Origin: Vibrio viridaestus
Lineage (GTDB): Bacteria; Pseudomonadota; Gammaproteobacteria; Enterobacterales; Vibrionaceae
Length of the DNA: 64,000 nt
NCBI RefSeq assembly: GCF_003856525.1
Contig: NZ_RJVQ01000012.1
Span: 1 to 64,000, forward strand
Reading direction: 5' to 3'
Part shown: piece by piece, positions 29,714-39,466 of the stretch
Numbering within the stretch: the first letter of the stretch is position 1
Layout: each line of letters opens with the position of its first letter
Made by a program: the position numbers and the translations under genes
The notes under the pieces: model-generated
Seen by the model: the letters and a program-made list of their open reading frames with translations, nothing else
Databases searched by the model: none
What the model was told of the DNA's origin: nothing

Positions 29714-31216
29714 ATGAAAGTGTTTAACGAGAAACAAGTTTGGTTTGTTACGGGCTCTCAGCATCTATATGGACCAAAGACATTAGAAAGTGTAGCGAAA
29801 AATAGCCAAGAGATAGTGCATGGTCTGAATCAAGCTGAATCGATTTCAGTACCCGTTATCGATAAAGGCACCGTGAAAACGCCGGATGAAATTCTGAATG
29901 TGTGCCGTCTTGCCAATAATGACCCAGATTGTGTCGGCCTGATTCTGTGGATGCATACATTCTCTCCAGCCAAAATGTGGATCGGTGGTCTGAGTCAATT
30001 GAATAAACCGTTCCTGCATTTGCATACTCAGTTTAATGCAGCATTGCCTTGGGACGATATCGACATGGACTTCATGAACCTCAATCAGAGTGCTCATGGA
30101 TGTCGTGAGTTTGGTTTTATTGGTACCCGTTTAGATATCGACCGCAAAGTCGTTGTTGGTCACTGGGCCAACTCAGATGTACACAAACAGATCGACGATT
30201 GGTGTCGTGCTGCTGTTGGTATTCAGGAAGGTCAACAACTCAAAGTGGCCAGATTTGGCGACAACATGCGTCAGGTTGCGGTAACTGAAGGTAACAAAGT
30301 GTCGGCTCAAATCCAATTTGGTTATGAAGTGCATGGCTATGGACTTGGTGAGCTAAGCGATACGATTAATGATGTTAGTGATGGGGAGGTTTCGGCGCTA
30401 CTTGATGAATATGCTTCTGTTTACGAAGTTGATCCGGTCCTTTATAGCGATCCTGCGTTGTTGAAGCTGATGCAACAGGAAGCTCGTCTTGAGGCTGGTA
30501 TGGAACGCTTCCTTACATCGGTTGGCGCATTCGCATTCACTAATACTTTTGAGAACCTTACCGGCGTATCGAATCTTCCTGGCCTTGCTACACAACGTCT
30601 GATGGCTAAAGGGTACGGTTACGGTGGTGAAGGTGACTGGAAAACGTCTGCGATGACTCGTATTACCAAAGTCATGGGTAAAGGCAAAGCGGGTGGGACT
30701 TCATTTATGGAAGACTACACCTATAACTTCGGTGAGAAGAGCCAAGTTCTTGGTGCTCATATGCTTGAAGTCTGTCCTTCGATTGCAGCGAAAAAACCAT
30801 CATTACAAATTCATCGTCATACTATCGGTTGTAAATGTGATATTCCGCGTCTGATTTTTGCAGCAACACAAGGACCTGCGTACAATATATCCATTATTGA
30901 TTTGGGTGATCGTTTCAGAATGCTGGTTAATGCGGTTGATACGGTCACGCCGCCACAATCATTACCAAAACTTCCAGTTGCTCACGCTTTATGGGAACCA
31001 CAACCTAGTTTAGAAAAAGCGGCGGCGGCCTGGATTTATGGAGGTGGTGCGCACCATACGGTGTATACACAATCTGTCTCTCTTGAAACATTGATTGATT
31101 ACGCTGAAATGGCGGGCATTGAATTGGCACTGATCGACAATTCAACTACGAACCTTCAACAGTTTAAAATGAACTTGAAGCAGAATGGTTTGTACTATCG
31201 CTTTGCTCGCAAGTAG
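29714..31216 (+). CDS. araA: L-arabinose isomerase AraA
   Basis: A 500-residue isomerase converting L-arabinose to L-ribulose, the usual length. Conserved stretches include [43 protein letters not shown] and [10 protein letters not shown]. Starts nine bases after araD with AAGGGACAG upstream. No L-ribulokinase (araB) gene is next to it. Confidence 0.96.
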   Translation: MKVFNEKQVWFVTGSQHLYGPKTLESVAKNSQEIVHGLNQAESISVPVIDKGTVKTPDEILNVCRLANNDPDCVGLILWMHTFSPAKMWIGGLSQLNKPFLHLHTQFNAALPWDDIDMDFMNLNQSAHGCREFGFIGTRLDIDRKVVVGHWANSDVHKQIDDWCRAAVGIQEGQQLKVARFGDNMRQVAVTEGNKVSAQIQFGYEVHGYGLGELSDTINDVSDGEVSALLDEYASVYEVDPVLYSDPALLKLMQQEARLEAGMERFLTSVGAFAFTNTFENLTGVSNLPGLATQRLMAKGYGYGGEGDWKTSAMTRITKVMGKGKAGGTSFMEDYTYNFGEKSQVLGAHMLEVCPSIAAKKPSLQIHRHTIGCKCDIPRLIFAATQGPAYNISIIDLGDRFRMLVNAVDTVTPPQSLPKLPVAHALWEPQPSLEKAAAAWIYGGGAHHTVYTQSVSLETLIDYAEMAGIELALIDNSTTNLQQFKMNLKQNGLYYRFARK

Positions 31217-31220
31217 TGAC

Positions 31221-31254
31221 TTACACCTCACTACCATATGGTAGTGAGGTGTAA
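31221..31254. repeat. 34-bp perfect palindrome after araA
   Basis: Arms of 17 bases starting TTACACCTCACTACCAT pair perfectly with no spacer, centred on ATATG. In RNA this gives a long hairpin five bases after the araA stop. There is no T-run, so it may stabilise the araDA message or block readthrough partly. Confidence 0.75.
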
Positions 31255-31268
31255 CCATAGGTGGTCAT

Positions 31269-31796
31269 TTGAAAAAATCCGATAACGACATTGTACTTGC
31301 CAATTCATCACTCAGTTACCATGACTGGCAGCTGGAAATTTTGTCGCATCAACCCAATGCATTTCAGCTACGTCAGGATGGTAAGTTGCTCTATTCAGGG
31401 TACTTGGAGTTGGTTAACAATGGCGAAATGATAGAAACTCAGCATTTTCCATGGCGTTTTCGTATTAAAGACAACATGATAGAGCAGTGGTGCAACGTCA
31501 GAATGTCCGAAGCTCTCTCAATTGGTTTGACATACACGTTTAGTCAGGGCTCGCTCGTCATTGATTATCTAGCGCGTAACAGTGTTCCAACCCGCCTCGA
31601 TATTAGACATAAAATTCATCAGGTTAACGCTACCTATCAACATACGGCTCAAAGCCACGATGTGTTTGACCGTCTCTCTGAATGGCAACACCGAAATCGC
31701 GAAAAACCGAGTGATTATTTGATTGAGCAGCGAAAAAGGGACTTCAAAGAAGCCTTTTTTGCGTCGCAATGGATCGTGTTGAATAAAGAATTATGA
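31269..31796 (+). CDS. Uncharacterised protein, possibly mutarotase-like
   Basis: A 175-residue soluble protein from a TTG start, with AGGTGG nearby. The stretch GLTYTFSQGSLVIDYLARNSVPTRLDIRH recalls the beta-strand pattern of the galactose mutarotase superfamily (LTYTL..LxIDYxA..xxPTPxNLT), but it is too short for a full mutarotase. Its place between araA and araC suggests a role in arabinose use. The similarity is by eye only. Confidence 0.65.
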   Translation: MKKSDNDIVLANSSLSYHDWQLEILSHQPNAFQLRQDGKLLYSGYLELVNNGEMIETQHFPWRFRIKDNMIEQWCNVRMSEALSIGLTYTFSQGSLVIDYLARNSVPTRLDIRHKIHQVNATYQHTAQSHDVFDRLSEWQHRNREKPSDYLIEQRKRDFKEAFFASQWIVLNKEL

Positions 31797-31894
31797 GCTA
31801 GTTAAACGAAACGGATGGCTTATTTCTCTACACTCTAAATTCATACCTGACTGTTATGGTCAGATAATTCTAACGTATTGGCTATTGGTGATGG

Positions 31895-32731
31895 ATGCAA
31901 AATGATCCTCTAAAACCCGGTTATAACTTTGATGCGCATTTGGTTGCTGGCTTGACTCCTATTATTGAAGGTGATGAGCTGGACTATGTGATAAATCGAC
32001 CCAGCGGAATGAAAGGGTACATTATCAACTTAACCAGTAAAGGCGAGGGAACTCTGTTTTCGGGTGATGATGCTTTTGATGTTCAGGTCGGAGATCTACT
32101 GATGTTTCCTCCGACTGCGGCGCACTATTACCATCGAAAAAAAGATACAGTGTCGTGGTTTCACCGTTGGGTCTACTTTAGACCAAGAGCGTTCTGGCAT
32201 GACTGGTTAAGTTGGCAAGAACAACATAATGGTGTGTTCATTACACGAGGGCTGGATCGTAAATCCTTTGAGCAAATAGAACGTTTGTTTATCGATATCG
32301 AATACACGTCAAAATCAGAAGTACCATATCGCAATGATCTGGCCATTAATCTGCTCGAACAGCTACTTATCCGTTGTAAATCACTACAGCCGGATGTGAT
32401 GACTAAGGCGCTTGACCCTCGAATTATTGAAGCGATGAACTTTATGACGCAGAACCTGAATCAGGAGTTTTCTATTGAAGATGTTGCTGATCATATTTGT
32501 TTATCACCATCTCGGCTCGGGCACCTGTTTCGTGATGAGATGGCGATGACCATCACTCAATGGCGTGACGATCAACGCATTAGCCGCGCTAAACAACTGC
32601 TTGTAACGACCAACCATTCGGTTAATCAGATTGGTCGTATTGTTGGCTATTCTGATCCGCTCTATTTTTCGCGAGTATTTAAACGTAAAGCTGGAGTCAG
32701 TCCGAAAATCTATCGTGAGCAAATAACTTAA
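31895..32731 (+). CDS. araC: Arabinose regulator AraC
   Basis: A 278-residue regulator closely like E. coli AraC. The N-terminal arm and cupin domain are seen in QNDPLKPGYNFDAHLVAGLTP, DRP-like NRPSGMKGYIINLT and WVYFRPRAFWHDWL. The two C-terminal helix-turn-helices carry the motif LSPSRLGHLFRDEM and VGYSDPLYFSRVFKRKAGVSP. It should activate the ara genes with arabinose. Ends sharing its stop region with the convergent transporter. Confidence 0.95.
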   Translation: MQNDPLKPGYNFDAHLVAGLTPIIEGDELDYVINRPSGMKGYIINLTSKGEGTLFSGDDAFDVQVGDLLMFPPTAAHYYHRKKDTVSWFHRWVYFRPRAFWHDWLSWQEQHNGVFITRGLDRKSFEQIERLFIDIEYTSKSEVPYRNDLAINLLEQLLIRCKSLQPDVMTKALDPRIIEAMNFMTQNLNQEFSIEDVADHICLSPSRLGHLFRDEMAMTITQWRDDQRISRAKQLLVTTNHSVNQIGRIVGYSDPLYFSRVFKRKAGVSPKIYREQIT

Positions 32732-33630
32732 AGCTGGATATCAGCAACTTTCTTTTTAAATTTAATCTGCTGTACCGTTAATCCGATTATGATCATTATC
32801 AGGCCTACAAAGGTGCTGACGTGAATAGTTTCACCAATAATAAACGCGAGTAGGATCAGCGATATAAACGGAGAGATAAAAATAAGGTTGCTGATTCTGG
32901 CGGTATTTTGCGTGTGTTTAAGCGCATTGAGCCAGAAAAAGAAAGTAACACCCATTTCGAAGAGACCCACATAAGTAACACTTAACCAACCTTGCCAAGA
33001 GATTGTGTTCCACGTGAAACCCTGGTACAGCATAACTGCGGTAGAAAAGGGCAGTGATACTAGAAATCCAAGTAAGACACTAACGACAGGATCGGCCTTA
33101 TTTTTGGCGTTTAAGATCCAGTAACCCGCCCAAAGTAACGTCGATAGTAGAGCCAGTGCGACACCTTGAGGACTTTCAAACTTCATTTGCATCACATCAC
33201 CTTGTGTCGCAATAACAATGACGCCCGCATAACAGAGGACGGCGGCTAGGTAATCCTGCTTACGTATCACCTGTTTCAGCACAATCGCGGCCATAAACGT
33301 GAGCGTGATAGCCCAGCTGTAGTTGATAGATTGCGCCTGTGATGCTGGCAGTAGGTTGTAGGCTTTAAATAAAATCAGATAGTAAGCAAAGGGATTAATA
33401 AGCCCCAATACGATAAAGAACTTTGGGTTAGCACTGAATGTTGAAACGATAAGATGCGTCTTTTTTTGCTGTTTACAGATAACAAAGAGAGCAATAACAG
33501 AGACATAACTGGCTATCGTTTGCATTTGTATCGGTGTAAGCTCTTGCAGCGTTAGCTTAAACGCGGTCGCGACCGTCGACCACATCAATACGGCACTCAA
33601 ACCAAATAAGATTGCTTTTTTTTCATCCAT
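32728..33630 (-). CDS. EamA/DMT-family transporter
   Basis: A 300-residue ten-helix transporter with two EamA repeats, starting MDEKKAILFGLSAVLMWSTVATAFK. The stop overlaps the araC stop. Substrate unknown; position between araC and gntR does not by itself show a sugar role. A near-perfect parS-like sequence lies inside the gene at 33006. Confidence 0.84.
   Translation of the reverse strand: MDEKKAILFGLSAVLMWSTVATAFKLTLQELTPIQMQTIASYVSVIALFVICKQQKKTHLIVSTFSANPKFFIVLGLINPFAYYLILFKAYNLLPASQAQSINYSWAITLTFMAAIVLKQVIRKQDYLAAVLCYAGVIVIATQGDVMQMKFESPQGVALALLSTLLWAGYWILNAKNKADPVVSVLLGFLVSLPFSTAVMLYQGFTWNTISWQGWLSVTYVGLFEMGVTFFFWLNALKHTQNTARISNLIFISPFISLILLAFIIGETIHVSTFVGLIMIIIGLTVQQIKFKKKVADIQL
33006..33021. 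other. Degenerate parS-like site
   Basis: TGTTCCACGTGAAACC differs from the perfect window sites at two positions; one of them, position 5, is variable in the ParB consensus. It lies in the EamA gene, 24 kb from the clear parS sites, so it may be a weak ParB site or chance. Confidence 0.4.
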
Positions 33631-33812
33631 AGCGTGCTGACTCAGAGTTATTTATCATCATCTGATGCGATGATTTTGTGTATTTGTTTACTGACTATAT
33701 AGAGAAAACTATTATAGAACCATGAAAACCAATGAATAGTCGTTTTGAGTAAGACATTTTCGCTCAATCATTTAATTCGTTACACGATCTCCCCGGGGAT
33801 AAAGGCCGATAC

Positions 33813-34823
33813 ATGAACAAGAAAAGAAGACCAACCCTGCAAGATGTCGCCGATCAGGTTGGAGTGACTAAGATGACGGTAAGTCGCTATCTGAAAGACG
33901 CAGAGCAGGTTTCTCCTGCGACTCGGGAAAAAATAGCGTTGGCTCTAGATGAACTGGGTTATATCCCTAATCGAGCGCCAGAAATTTTATCGCATTCTAA
34001 AAGTCGTGCTATCGGTGTATTAGTCCCATCTCTTACCAACCAAGTTTTTTCTGAGGTGATTCGGGGTATTGAAGATGTCACTGGTGAATGCGGATATCAG
34101 ACGATGTTTGCGCACTATGGATATCACTCTGAAGTGGAAGAAGAACGTGTGGCGTCGTTACTTTCGTATAATATTGATGGTCTTATTCTTTCTGAGAGTT
34201 ATCACACACCACGTACAGAACGTATGATTGAAACCGCTGGGATCCCCGTTATTGAAATAATGGATTGTGTATCCCCATGCCTGCAGCAGTGTGTTGGCTT
34301 TGACAACATGTTCGCGGCTCAATCTATGGTGGAGGCCATGATTGCGGCGGGTTATCAGCATATCGTCTATCTTGGAGCGCGGATGGACATCCGTACCAAG
34401 CTAAAAATGCAGGGTTATGATGCAGCAATGACTCAGGCGGGTTTGACTCCCATTCATATGACGACTAATACGGCTTCCTCTTTTTCATTAGGCGCCGAAT
34501 TATTACACCAGACTTTAGCAAAATACCCAGATGCGGACAGTTTCTTTTGCACGAACGACGACTTAGCGGCTGGCGTGATTTTTGATTGTCAACGGCAGGG
34601 TATCTCTGTTCCTGAACAAATTGGTGTGGCTGGTTTCCACGGGCATGACATCGGTCAGTCAATGCAGCCGAAACTTGCCAGTGTTATAACACCGCGCGAA
34701 CAAATGGGCAAAGTGGCAGCGAGAGAACTGATTAAACGTCTTGGTGAAGAGGATATGACGGATAAAGTGATCGATCTAGGATTCAAAATTGACGTTGGTC
34801 AGTCACTGCGAACGAAGAAATAG
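33813..34823 (+). CDS. gntR: Gluconate repressor GntR, LacI family
   Basis: A 336-residue LacI-type regulator. LQDVADQVGVTKMTVSRYLKDAEQVSPATREKIALAL is the DNA-binding domain and hinge, followed by a periplasmic-binding-protein fold. By neighbours (permease, gntK, edd, eda) and similarity to E. coli GntR it represses gluconate genes in the absence of gluconate. Matching operators lie at 36252-36281. Confidence 0.93.
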   Translation: MNKKRRPTLQDVADQVGVTKMTVSRYLKDAEQVSPATREKIALALDELGYIPNRAPEILSHSKSRAIGVLVPSLTNQVFSEVIRGIEDVTGECGYQTMFAHYGYHSEVEEERVASLLSYNIDGLILSESYHTPRTERMIETAGIPVIEIMDCVSPCLQQCVGFDNMFAAQSMVEAMIAAGYQHIVYLGARMDIRTKLKMQGYDAAMTQAGLTPIHMTTNTASSFSLGAELLHQTLAKYPDADSFFCTNDDLAAGVIFDCQRQGISVPEQIGVAGFHGHDIGQSMQPKLASVITPREQMGKVAARELIKRLGEEDMTDKVIDLGFKIDVGQSLRTKK

Positions 34824-34827
34824 ATGA

Positions 34828-34858
34828 AAACGGCATGCCTAAATAGCATGCCGTAGTG
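34828..34858 (-). terminator. Terminator after gluconate permease
   Basis: CGGCATGC and GCATGCCG form an 8-bp stem around CTAAATA; AAAA on the left becomes a T-run for the minus-strand permease. It also follows gntR by five bases and could serve both. Confidence 0.75.
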
Positions 34859-34863
34859 AGAGG

Positions 34864-36207
34864 TTACAGAAACATCGAGATAATCAGGGCAACGATACCG
34901 CCAGTAGTGCCGATAATGGTCTCCATGATTGTCCATGTTTGCAACGTTTGCTTTTCGCTTAACCCAAGATAGCGGTTTGCTAGCCAAAAGCCTGAGTCGT
35001 TCACGTGGGAAAATACGATAGCTCCGCCACCAATCGCGATAGTAATGGCCGCCAATTGAGCGCCGCCAAGTTGGAGTGGTGCGAGCATTGGCATTATTAA
35101 TCCGCATGTTGTCAGCATCGCAACGGTCGCTGAACCTTGGATAACACGAACCGAGGCTGCAAGAATAAAGGCTAATGCGACGATCGGTAGTCCTGAACCT
35201 GCCAGAATATTCCCCAACGCGGCACCAACACCTGAATCGATCAGAACCTGTTTGAAGACGCCACCAGCACCCGTTACCAGAATAATAACGCCAGCTGGTT
35301 GTAGGGCACTGCCACAAATATCCATAATGCGGTTGTTAGATATGCCACGACGAATACCCAGTACGTAAAACGCGGTTAGACATGCGATAAGAATAGCCGT
35401 AAACGGGTGACCAATCAGTTCCAACCATTGGTGTAGATTAGATTGTGGGTCAACAAAGCGTGACACAATGGTTTTTAAACCGATCAGAATTAAAGGGAAA
35501 CCGACAATACTTAATGACAGCGCAAACGAGGGAGTGCCATTGCCTTCTCGTGATTCGTCTTCCATTTGAGCATGAGCTGGCAGTTCAACGTTCACCTTTT
35601 TAGCGATTAGGCTACCGAAAATCGGACCACCTAATATCATAGCCGGTACAGACGCGATAAGACCAAAAATGATCATATAGCCAAAGTCAGCATTCAGCTG
35701 TGAGGCTACGAGAATTGGGCCAGGAGCTGGGATCAGAAATGCCTGACATGTTGCGATACCAGCTAATAAAGCAATACCGATCTTAACCACACTACCACCA
35801 CCTTTTCGTACGATGGCGAAAGCGATACCGATAAGCAGTACCACTGCTACATCGAAAAACAGGGGTAGAGCACAGATAAAGCCAGTAAACGTCAGCGCCC
35901 AATTGGCATTCTTCGTACCAAATTTATGCAGTAACGTATGCGCGATTTGGTCCAAAGCTCCGGTTGCTTCCATTACCTTACCAAACATTGCGCCGAGTGC
36001 GACAACGACAGCGACAAAACCTAGCGTTCCGCCCATCCCTTTTTGAATCGTTGCGGCAATATCGCCAGGGTTCATTCCAGAAAACAGACCCGCCAGCATC
36101 GAGACCAGAATTAACGACACGATCGCATGGAGTCTAACTTTCATAACCAGCACCAATAGCAGCGCTATCGATCCTATTGCGGTGAAGATCAGAGATATAT
36201 CTGACAT
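34864..36207 (-). CDS. Gluconate permease, GntP family
   Basis: A 447-residue permease with about 12-14 helices. Family stretches: VGGTLGFVAVVVALGAMFGK, PLFFDVAVVLLIGIAFAI, SATVAMLTTCGLIMP and HVNDSGFWLANRYLGLSEKQTLQTW. I chose the start MSDISLIFTA (ATG at 36207), with AAAGG upstream, over a 43-codon longer frame that would cross the operator region. It imports gluconate for GntK. Divergent from gntK. Confidence 0.92.
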   Translation of the reverse strand: MSDISLIFTAIGSIALLLVLVMKVRLHAIVSLILVSMLAGLFSGMNPGDIAATIQKGMGGTLGFVAVVVALGAMFGKVMEATGALDQIAHTLLHKFGTKNANWALTFTGFICALPLFFDVAVVLLIGIAFAIVRKGGGSVVKIGIALLAGIATCQAFLIPAPGPILVASQLNADFGYMIIFGLIASVPAMILGGPIFGSLIAKKVNVELPAHAQMEDESREGNGTPSFALSLSIVGFPLILIGLKTIVSRFVDPQSNLHQWLELIGHPFTAILIACLTAFYVLGIRRGISNNRIMDICGSALQPAGVIILVTGAGGVFKQVLIDSGVGAALGNILAGSGLPIVALAFILAASVRVIQGSATVAMLTTCGLIMPMLAPLQLGGAQLAAITIAIGGGAIVFSHVNDSGFWLANRYLGLSEKQTLQTWTIMETIIGTTGGIVALIISMFL

Positions 36208-36251
36208 GTTGGGTACCTTTTGTTCAGTTGTTATATGGTTCACATTTTTAT

Positions 36252-36281
36252 AGGTTACGGGTAACATGTTATCGGTAACAT
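36252..36281. promoter_or_regulatory. Double GntR operator
   Basis: ATGTTATCGGTAACAT at 36266-36281 has perfect 6-base arms around four bases. AGGTTACGGGTAACAT at 36252-36267 is a second dyad that shares the central bases. Both resemble the E. coli GntR operator. The pair sits between the divergent permease and gntK, so it can repress both. Confidence 0.75.
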
Positions 36282-36340
36282 GGTAGGATGAAAAGTATAG
36301 AAAGTTGCCAATTTTAAAAAATGAGATAAGGGTCAATAAA

Positions 36341-36871
36341 ATGAAAGATATGAAAAAAGGCTACAGTTTTGTCTTTATGGGTGTATCGAGTAGCGGTAAA
36401 TCGACCATTGGGGCTATGGTAGCCCAAAAGCTCCCAAGCAAGTTTATCGATGGCGATGATCTTCACCCGCGAGCAAACATTGTTAAGATGCGTTCAGGCT
36501 CTCCTCTTAATGACGACGACCGTGCTCCTTGGCTTCAACGTATTAATGATGCGGCTTTCAGTATTGAGCAAAAAAGTGAAACGGGTGTAATCGTCTGTTC
36601 AGCATTAAAACGTAAATATCGTGATCTGATTCGTGAAGGTAACGAGAAAGTGAAATTCGTCTACCTGCATGGCGATTTCGAATTAGTGAGCCAGAGAATG
36701 CAGTCGCGTAAAGACCATTTCATGCCAATTGAGCTTCTTAAAAGCCAGTTTGAGACCTTGGAAATGCCAGGAGACGACGAACACGATGTACTTGTTGTTA
36801 GCATCGATGGAAACATGGACGAAGTCGTTGACCGTTGTTTATCTGCTATCGATGAAGCTGTAAGGATATAA
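36341..36871 (+). CDS. gntK: Gluconokinase GntK
   Basis: A 176-residue kinase with P-loop GVSSSGKST at residues 14-22 that phosphorylates gluconate to 6-phosphogluconate. Other family stretches: DGDDLHPRANIVKMRSGSPLNDDDRAPWL and CSALKRKYRD. I chose the ATG at 36341 with AAGGGTC upstream. Two bases before edd, so co-transcribed with edd and eda. Confidence 0.94.
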   Translation: MKDMKKGYSFVFMGVSSSGKSTIGAMVAQKLPSKFIDGDDLHPRANIVKMRSGSPLNDDDRAPWLQRINDAAFSIEQKSETGVIVCSALKRKYRDLIREGNEKVKFVYLHGDFELVSQRMQSRKDHFMPIELLKSQFETLEMPGDDEHDVLVVSIDGNMDEVVDRCLSAIDEAVRI

Positions 36872-36873
36872 GT

Positions 36874-38673
36874 ATGAACGAGGAGCTACTTCGCGTTACT
36901 GAACAGATCGTCGCTCGTAGCGCTCAATCCAGAGCAAGCTATCTGCAGCAGATGGCTAATCAGGCCAAGCAAGGAAAAAGTCGCAATACATTATCATGCG
37001 GTAATCTGGCTCATACAGTGGCGGCATGCCCGACATCAGAAAAAGGCAAAGTTCTGGACTTTACCCGCTCGAATCTGGCTATTATTTCATCCTATAACGA
37101 TATGCTGAGCGCCCATGCCCCTTATCAGCACTATCCCGATCAGATTAAACGTGCGTTAGCCGACGTCGGTCATACTGCTCAGGTTGCCGGTTGCGTACCC
37201 GCGATGTGTGATGGTATTACTCAGGGACAACCCGGTATGGAGATGTCACTGTTTTCTCGTGATCTGATTGCTCAGGCAACCGCGGTATCACTGAGTCACA
37301 ACGCTTACGATGGCATTTTACTTCTCGGGATCTGCGATAAGATTGCCCCTGGTATGCTAATGGGCGCATTGAGCTTTGGCCATCTGCCAGCGGCTTTTAT
37401 TCCTGCAGGTCCTATGTCGACAGAAATCAGTAACGATCAGAAAGTCGACATTCGACAAAAATATGCACGTGGCGAAGTGGATAAGTCCGCACTTTTAGAT
37501 ATGGAATGCAGCGCTTATCACGGAGAAGGAACCTGTACGTTCTACGGTACAGCCAATACCAATCAACTGGTGTTTGAAGCGATGGGACTGATGTACCCAG
37601 GCTCGGCATTTGTGGCGCCTAATGATGAACTGCGTGAGGTCTTTACTCGCGAATGCGCAAGGAAAATTGCAGCACAGGCTCAAAACGGGACGATATCACT
37701 GGCGTCGTTGATGGATGAAAAGGCCATTGTGAATGGATTAGTTGCCTTACTGGCATCTGGTGGCAGCACCAACCATACGATGCACCTTGTGGCGGTAGCT
37801 CGAGCTGCGGGTTGGATTGTTAGTTGGGATGATATTGATGCTTTGTCTAAAATTGTACCATTACTGGTTAAAATGTATCCGAACGGGCCAGCAGACATCA
37901 ATGGTTTTCAGCGAGCCGGTGGAGTACCGTGTTTATTAAGCCTGCTAGCGAAAAGAGGGCTACTCTATACCGATGCTCTTTCGGTCTATGGCACGATGGC
38001 TGATGGTATTAAACAGCCATTACTGGATAACGGTAACCTTATCTATCGTAGCGATAGTGGCAGTATGGATGAGGCCGTTATTGCGGCGGAAGGCGATGCC
38101 TTTAGTATTCATGGTGGTCTTCAGGTGATGGACGGTAACCTTGGGCGAGGGGTGATTAAAGTCAGTGCCGTTGCTGCGGATAAGCGAGAAATATCAGCGC
38201 CTGCTAGAGTGTTCAATGATCAGAATGACGTTGAAGCGGCTTATTATCGGGGAGAGTTTACTCGCGATGTCATTATTGTGGTTCGCTATAACGGCCCTGC
38301 GGCGAATGGTATGCCCGAACTGCACAAATTGATGCCTATTTTGTCTAATTTGATGAAAGATGGATTAAGTGTGGCATTGGTTACTGATGGGCGTTTATCT
38401 GGTGCATCGGGTAAGGTACCTGCGGTCATCCATGTGACACCAGAAGCCAAGCGTGGTGGGCCATTAGCTTACTTACAAGATGGTGATGCGCTGCAAATTA
38501 ATGCGAATACTGGCGAGTTGAATGTACTCGACGACTTATCACAGCGAGAAGCAAAAATAGACAATGAGTGTATTCATACTGGAATCGGACTCGGTCGCGA
38601 ACTGTTTAAAACGTTTCGAGATAACGTCTCAAGTGCAGAGCTAGGTGCCTCTGTTTTTTACCATAACGTATAA
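36874..38673 (+). CDS. edd: Phosphogluconate dehydratase Edd
   Basis: A 599-residue IlvD/Edd-family iron-sulfur dehydratase forming KDPG from 6-phosphogluconate. Conserved cysteine-bearing stretches include [20 protein letters not shown] and [15 protein letters not shown], and [23 protein letters not shown] near the C-terminus. Tightly coupled to gntK, and eda follows 23 bases later, giving a full Entner-Doudoroff branch. Confidence 0.96.
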   Translation: MNEELLRVTEQIVARSAQSRASYLQQMANQAKQGKSRNTLSCGNLAHTVAACPTSEKGKVLDFTRSNLAIISSYNDMLSAHAPYQHYPDQIKRALADVGHTAQVAGCVPAMCDGITQGQPGMEMSLFSRDLIAQATAVSLSHNAYDGILLLGICDKIAPGMLMGALSFGHLPAAFIPAGPMSTEISNDQKVDIRQKYARGEVDKSALLDMECSAYHGEGTCTFYGTANTNQLVFEAMGLMYPGSAFVAPNDELREVFTRECARKIAAQAQNGTISLASLMDEKAIVNGLVALLASGGSTNHTMHLVAVARAAGWIVSWDDIDALSKIVPLLVKMYPNGPADINGFQRAGGVPCLLSLLAKRGLLYTDALSVYGTMADGIKQPLLDNGNLIYRSDSGSMDEAVIAAEGDAFSIHGGLQVMDGNLGRGVIKVSAVAADKREISAPARVFNDQNDVEAAYYRGEFTRDVIIVVRYNGPAANGMPELHKLMPILSNLMKDGLSVALVTDGRLSGASGKVPAVIHVTPEAKRGGPLAYLQDGDALQINANTGELNVLDDLSQREAKIDNECIHTGIGLGRELFKTFRDNVSSAELGASVFYHNV

Positions 38674-38696
38674 ATAAAATTAGAGAGTAAATCATT

Positions 38697-39335
38697 ATGA
38701 ATTGGAAACTTGAACCACAAAAAGTCTTTGCTGCATCACCGATTGTACCGGTTATGGTCATTGAAAACATTGAAGATGCATTACCGATGGCAAAAGCGTT
38801 AAGTGATGGCGGTATCAATGTGTTTGAAATAACACTGCGCACGGATTGTGCACTTGAAGCGATTAAACTGATTGCCAGCGAACTGCCTGATGCGCTGGTT
38901 GGTGCGGGCACGGTTATTACTCCAGAGCAATACGACCAATCCGTTGCCGCCGGTGCTCAATTTGTTCTGTCCCCAGGGTTTAGTGTTGATTTGTTAAAGC
39001 ATGCGAATACGACGGATGTACCATTTATCCCTGGTGTTGCAACACCGAGTGAAATTATGACGGCGATGTCTTATGGCTATGATTGTCTGAAGTTTTTCCC
39101 TGCAGAAGCGAATGGTGGTGTCGCAACTCTTAAAGCGATTTCAGCGCCACTTCCTGATGTTCGTTTCTGTCCAACGGGGGGCATCAATGCTAATAATGCT
39201 AAAAGCTATCTTTCACTCGATTGTGTCGCAACGGTTGGTGGAACCTGGATGTTAGATAAAGCAGCGATGAAAGAAGGTAATTGGGCTCGAATCACTGAGC
39301 TAACCAAACAGGCGATTAGCGCTGTTACTGAGTAA
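38697..39335 (+). CDS. eda: KDPG aldolase Eda
   Basis: A 212-residue class I aldolase splitting KDPG to pyruvate and glyceraldehyde 3-phosphate. The Schiff-base Lys lies in CLKFFPAEANGG and the catalytic Glu in FEITLRT. FCPTGGINANNAKSYL contributes phosphate binding. Last gene of the gntK-edd-eda group, followed by a strong terminator. Confidence 0.96.
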   Translation: MNWKLEPQKVFAASPIVPVMVIENIEDALPMAKALSDGGINVFEITLRTDCALEAIKLIASELPDALVGAGTVITPEQYDQSVAAGAQFVLSPGFSVDLLKHANTTDVPFIPGVATPSEIMTAMSYGYDCLKFFPAEANGGVATLKAISAPLPDVRFCPTGGINANNAKSYLSLDCVATVGGTWMLDKAAMKEGNWARITELTKQAISAVTE

Positions 39336-39353
39336 GTCTCTTCTGGTTATTCA

Positions 39354-39382
39354 TGAACCCAGTCATTTGACTGGGTTTTTTG
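39354..39382 (+). terminator. Terminator after eda
   Basis: AACCCAGTCA and TGACTGGGTT pair around a TT loop and end with TTTTTT. It closes the gntK-edd-eda transcript. Confidence 0.88.
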
Positions 39383-39466
39383 ATCTCTAAAGGCGTTTAT
39401 CTGGACATTTATACAGTGGTAAAATATTCTTTCTAAGTAAATACAGTCACATTCAGGTATTAGTTC

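Noticed and set aside
34999-35014. Parts of parS-like sequence (TTCACGTGGGAAA)
   Set aside because: Only the core CACGTG is shared; arms do not match. The same holds for CACGTG at about 18976, 41088, 53463 and 55686.
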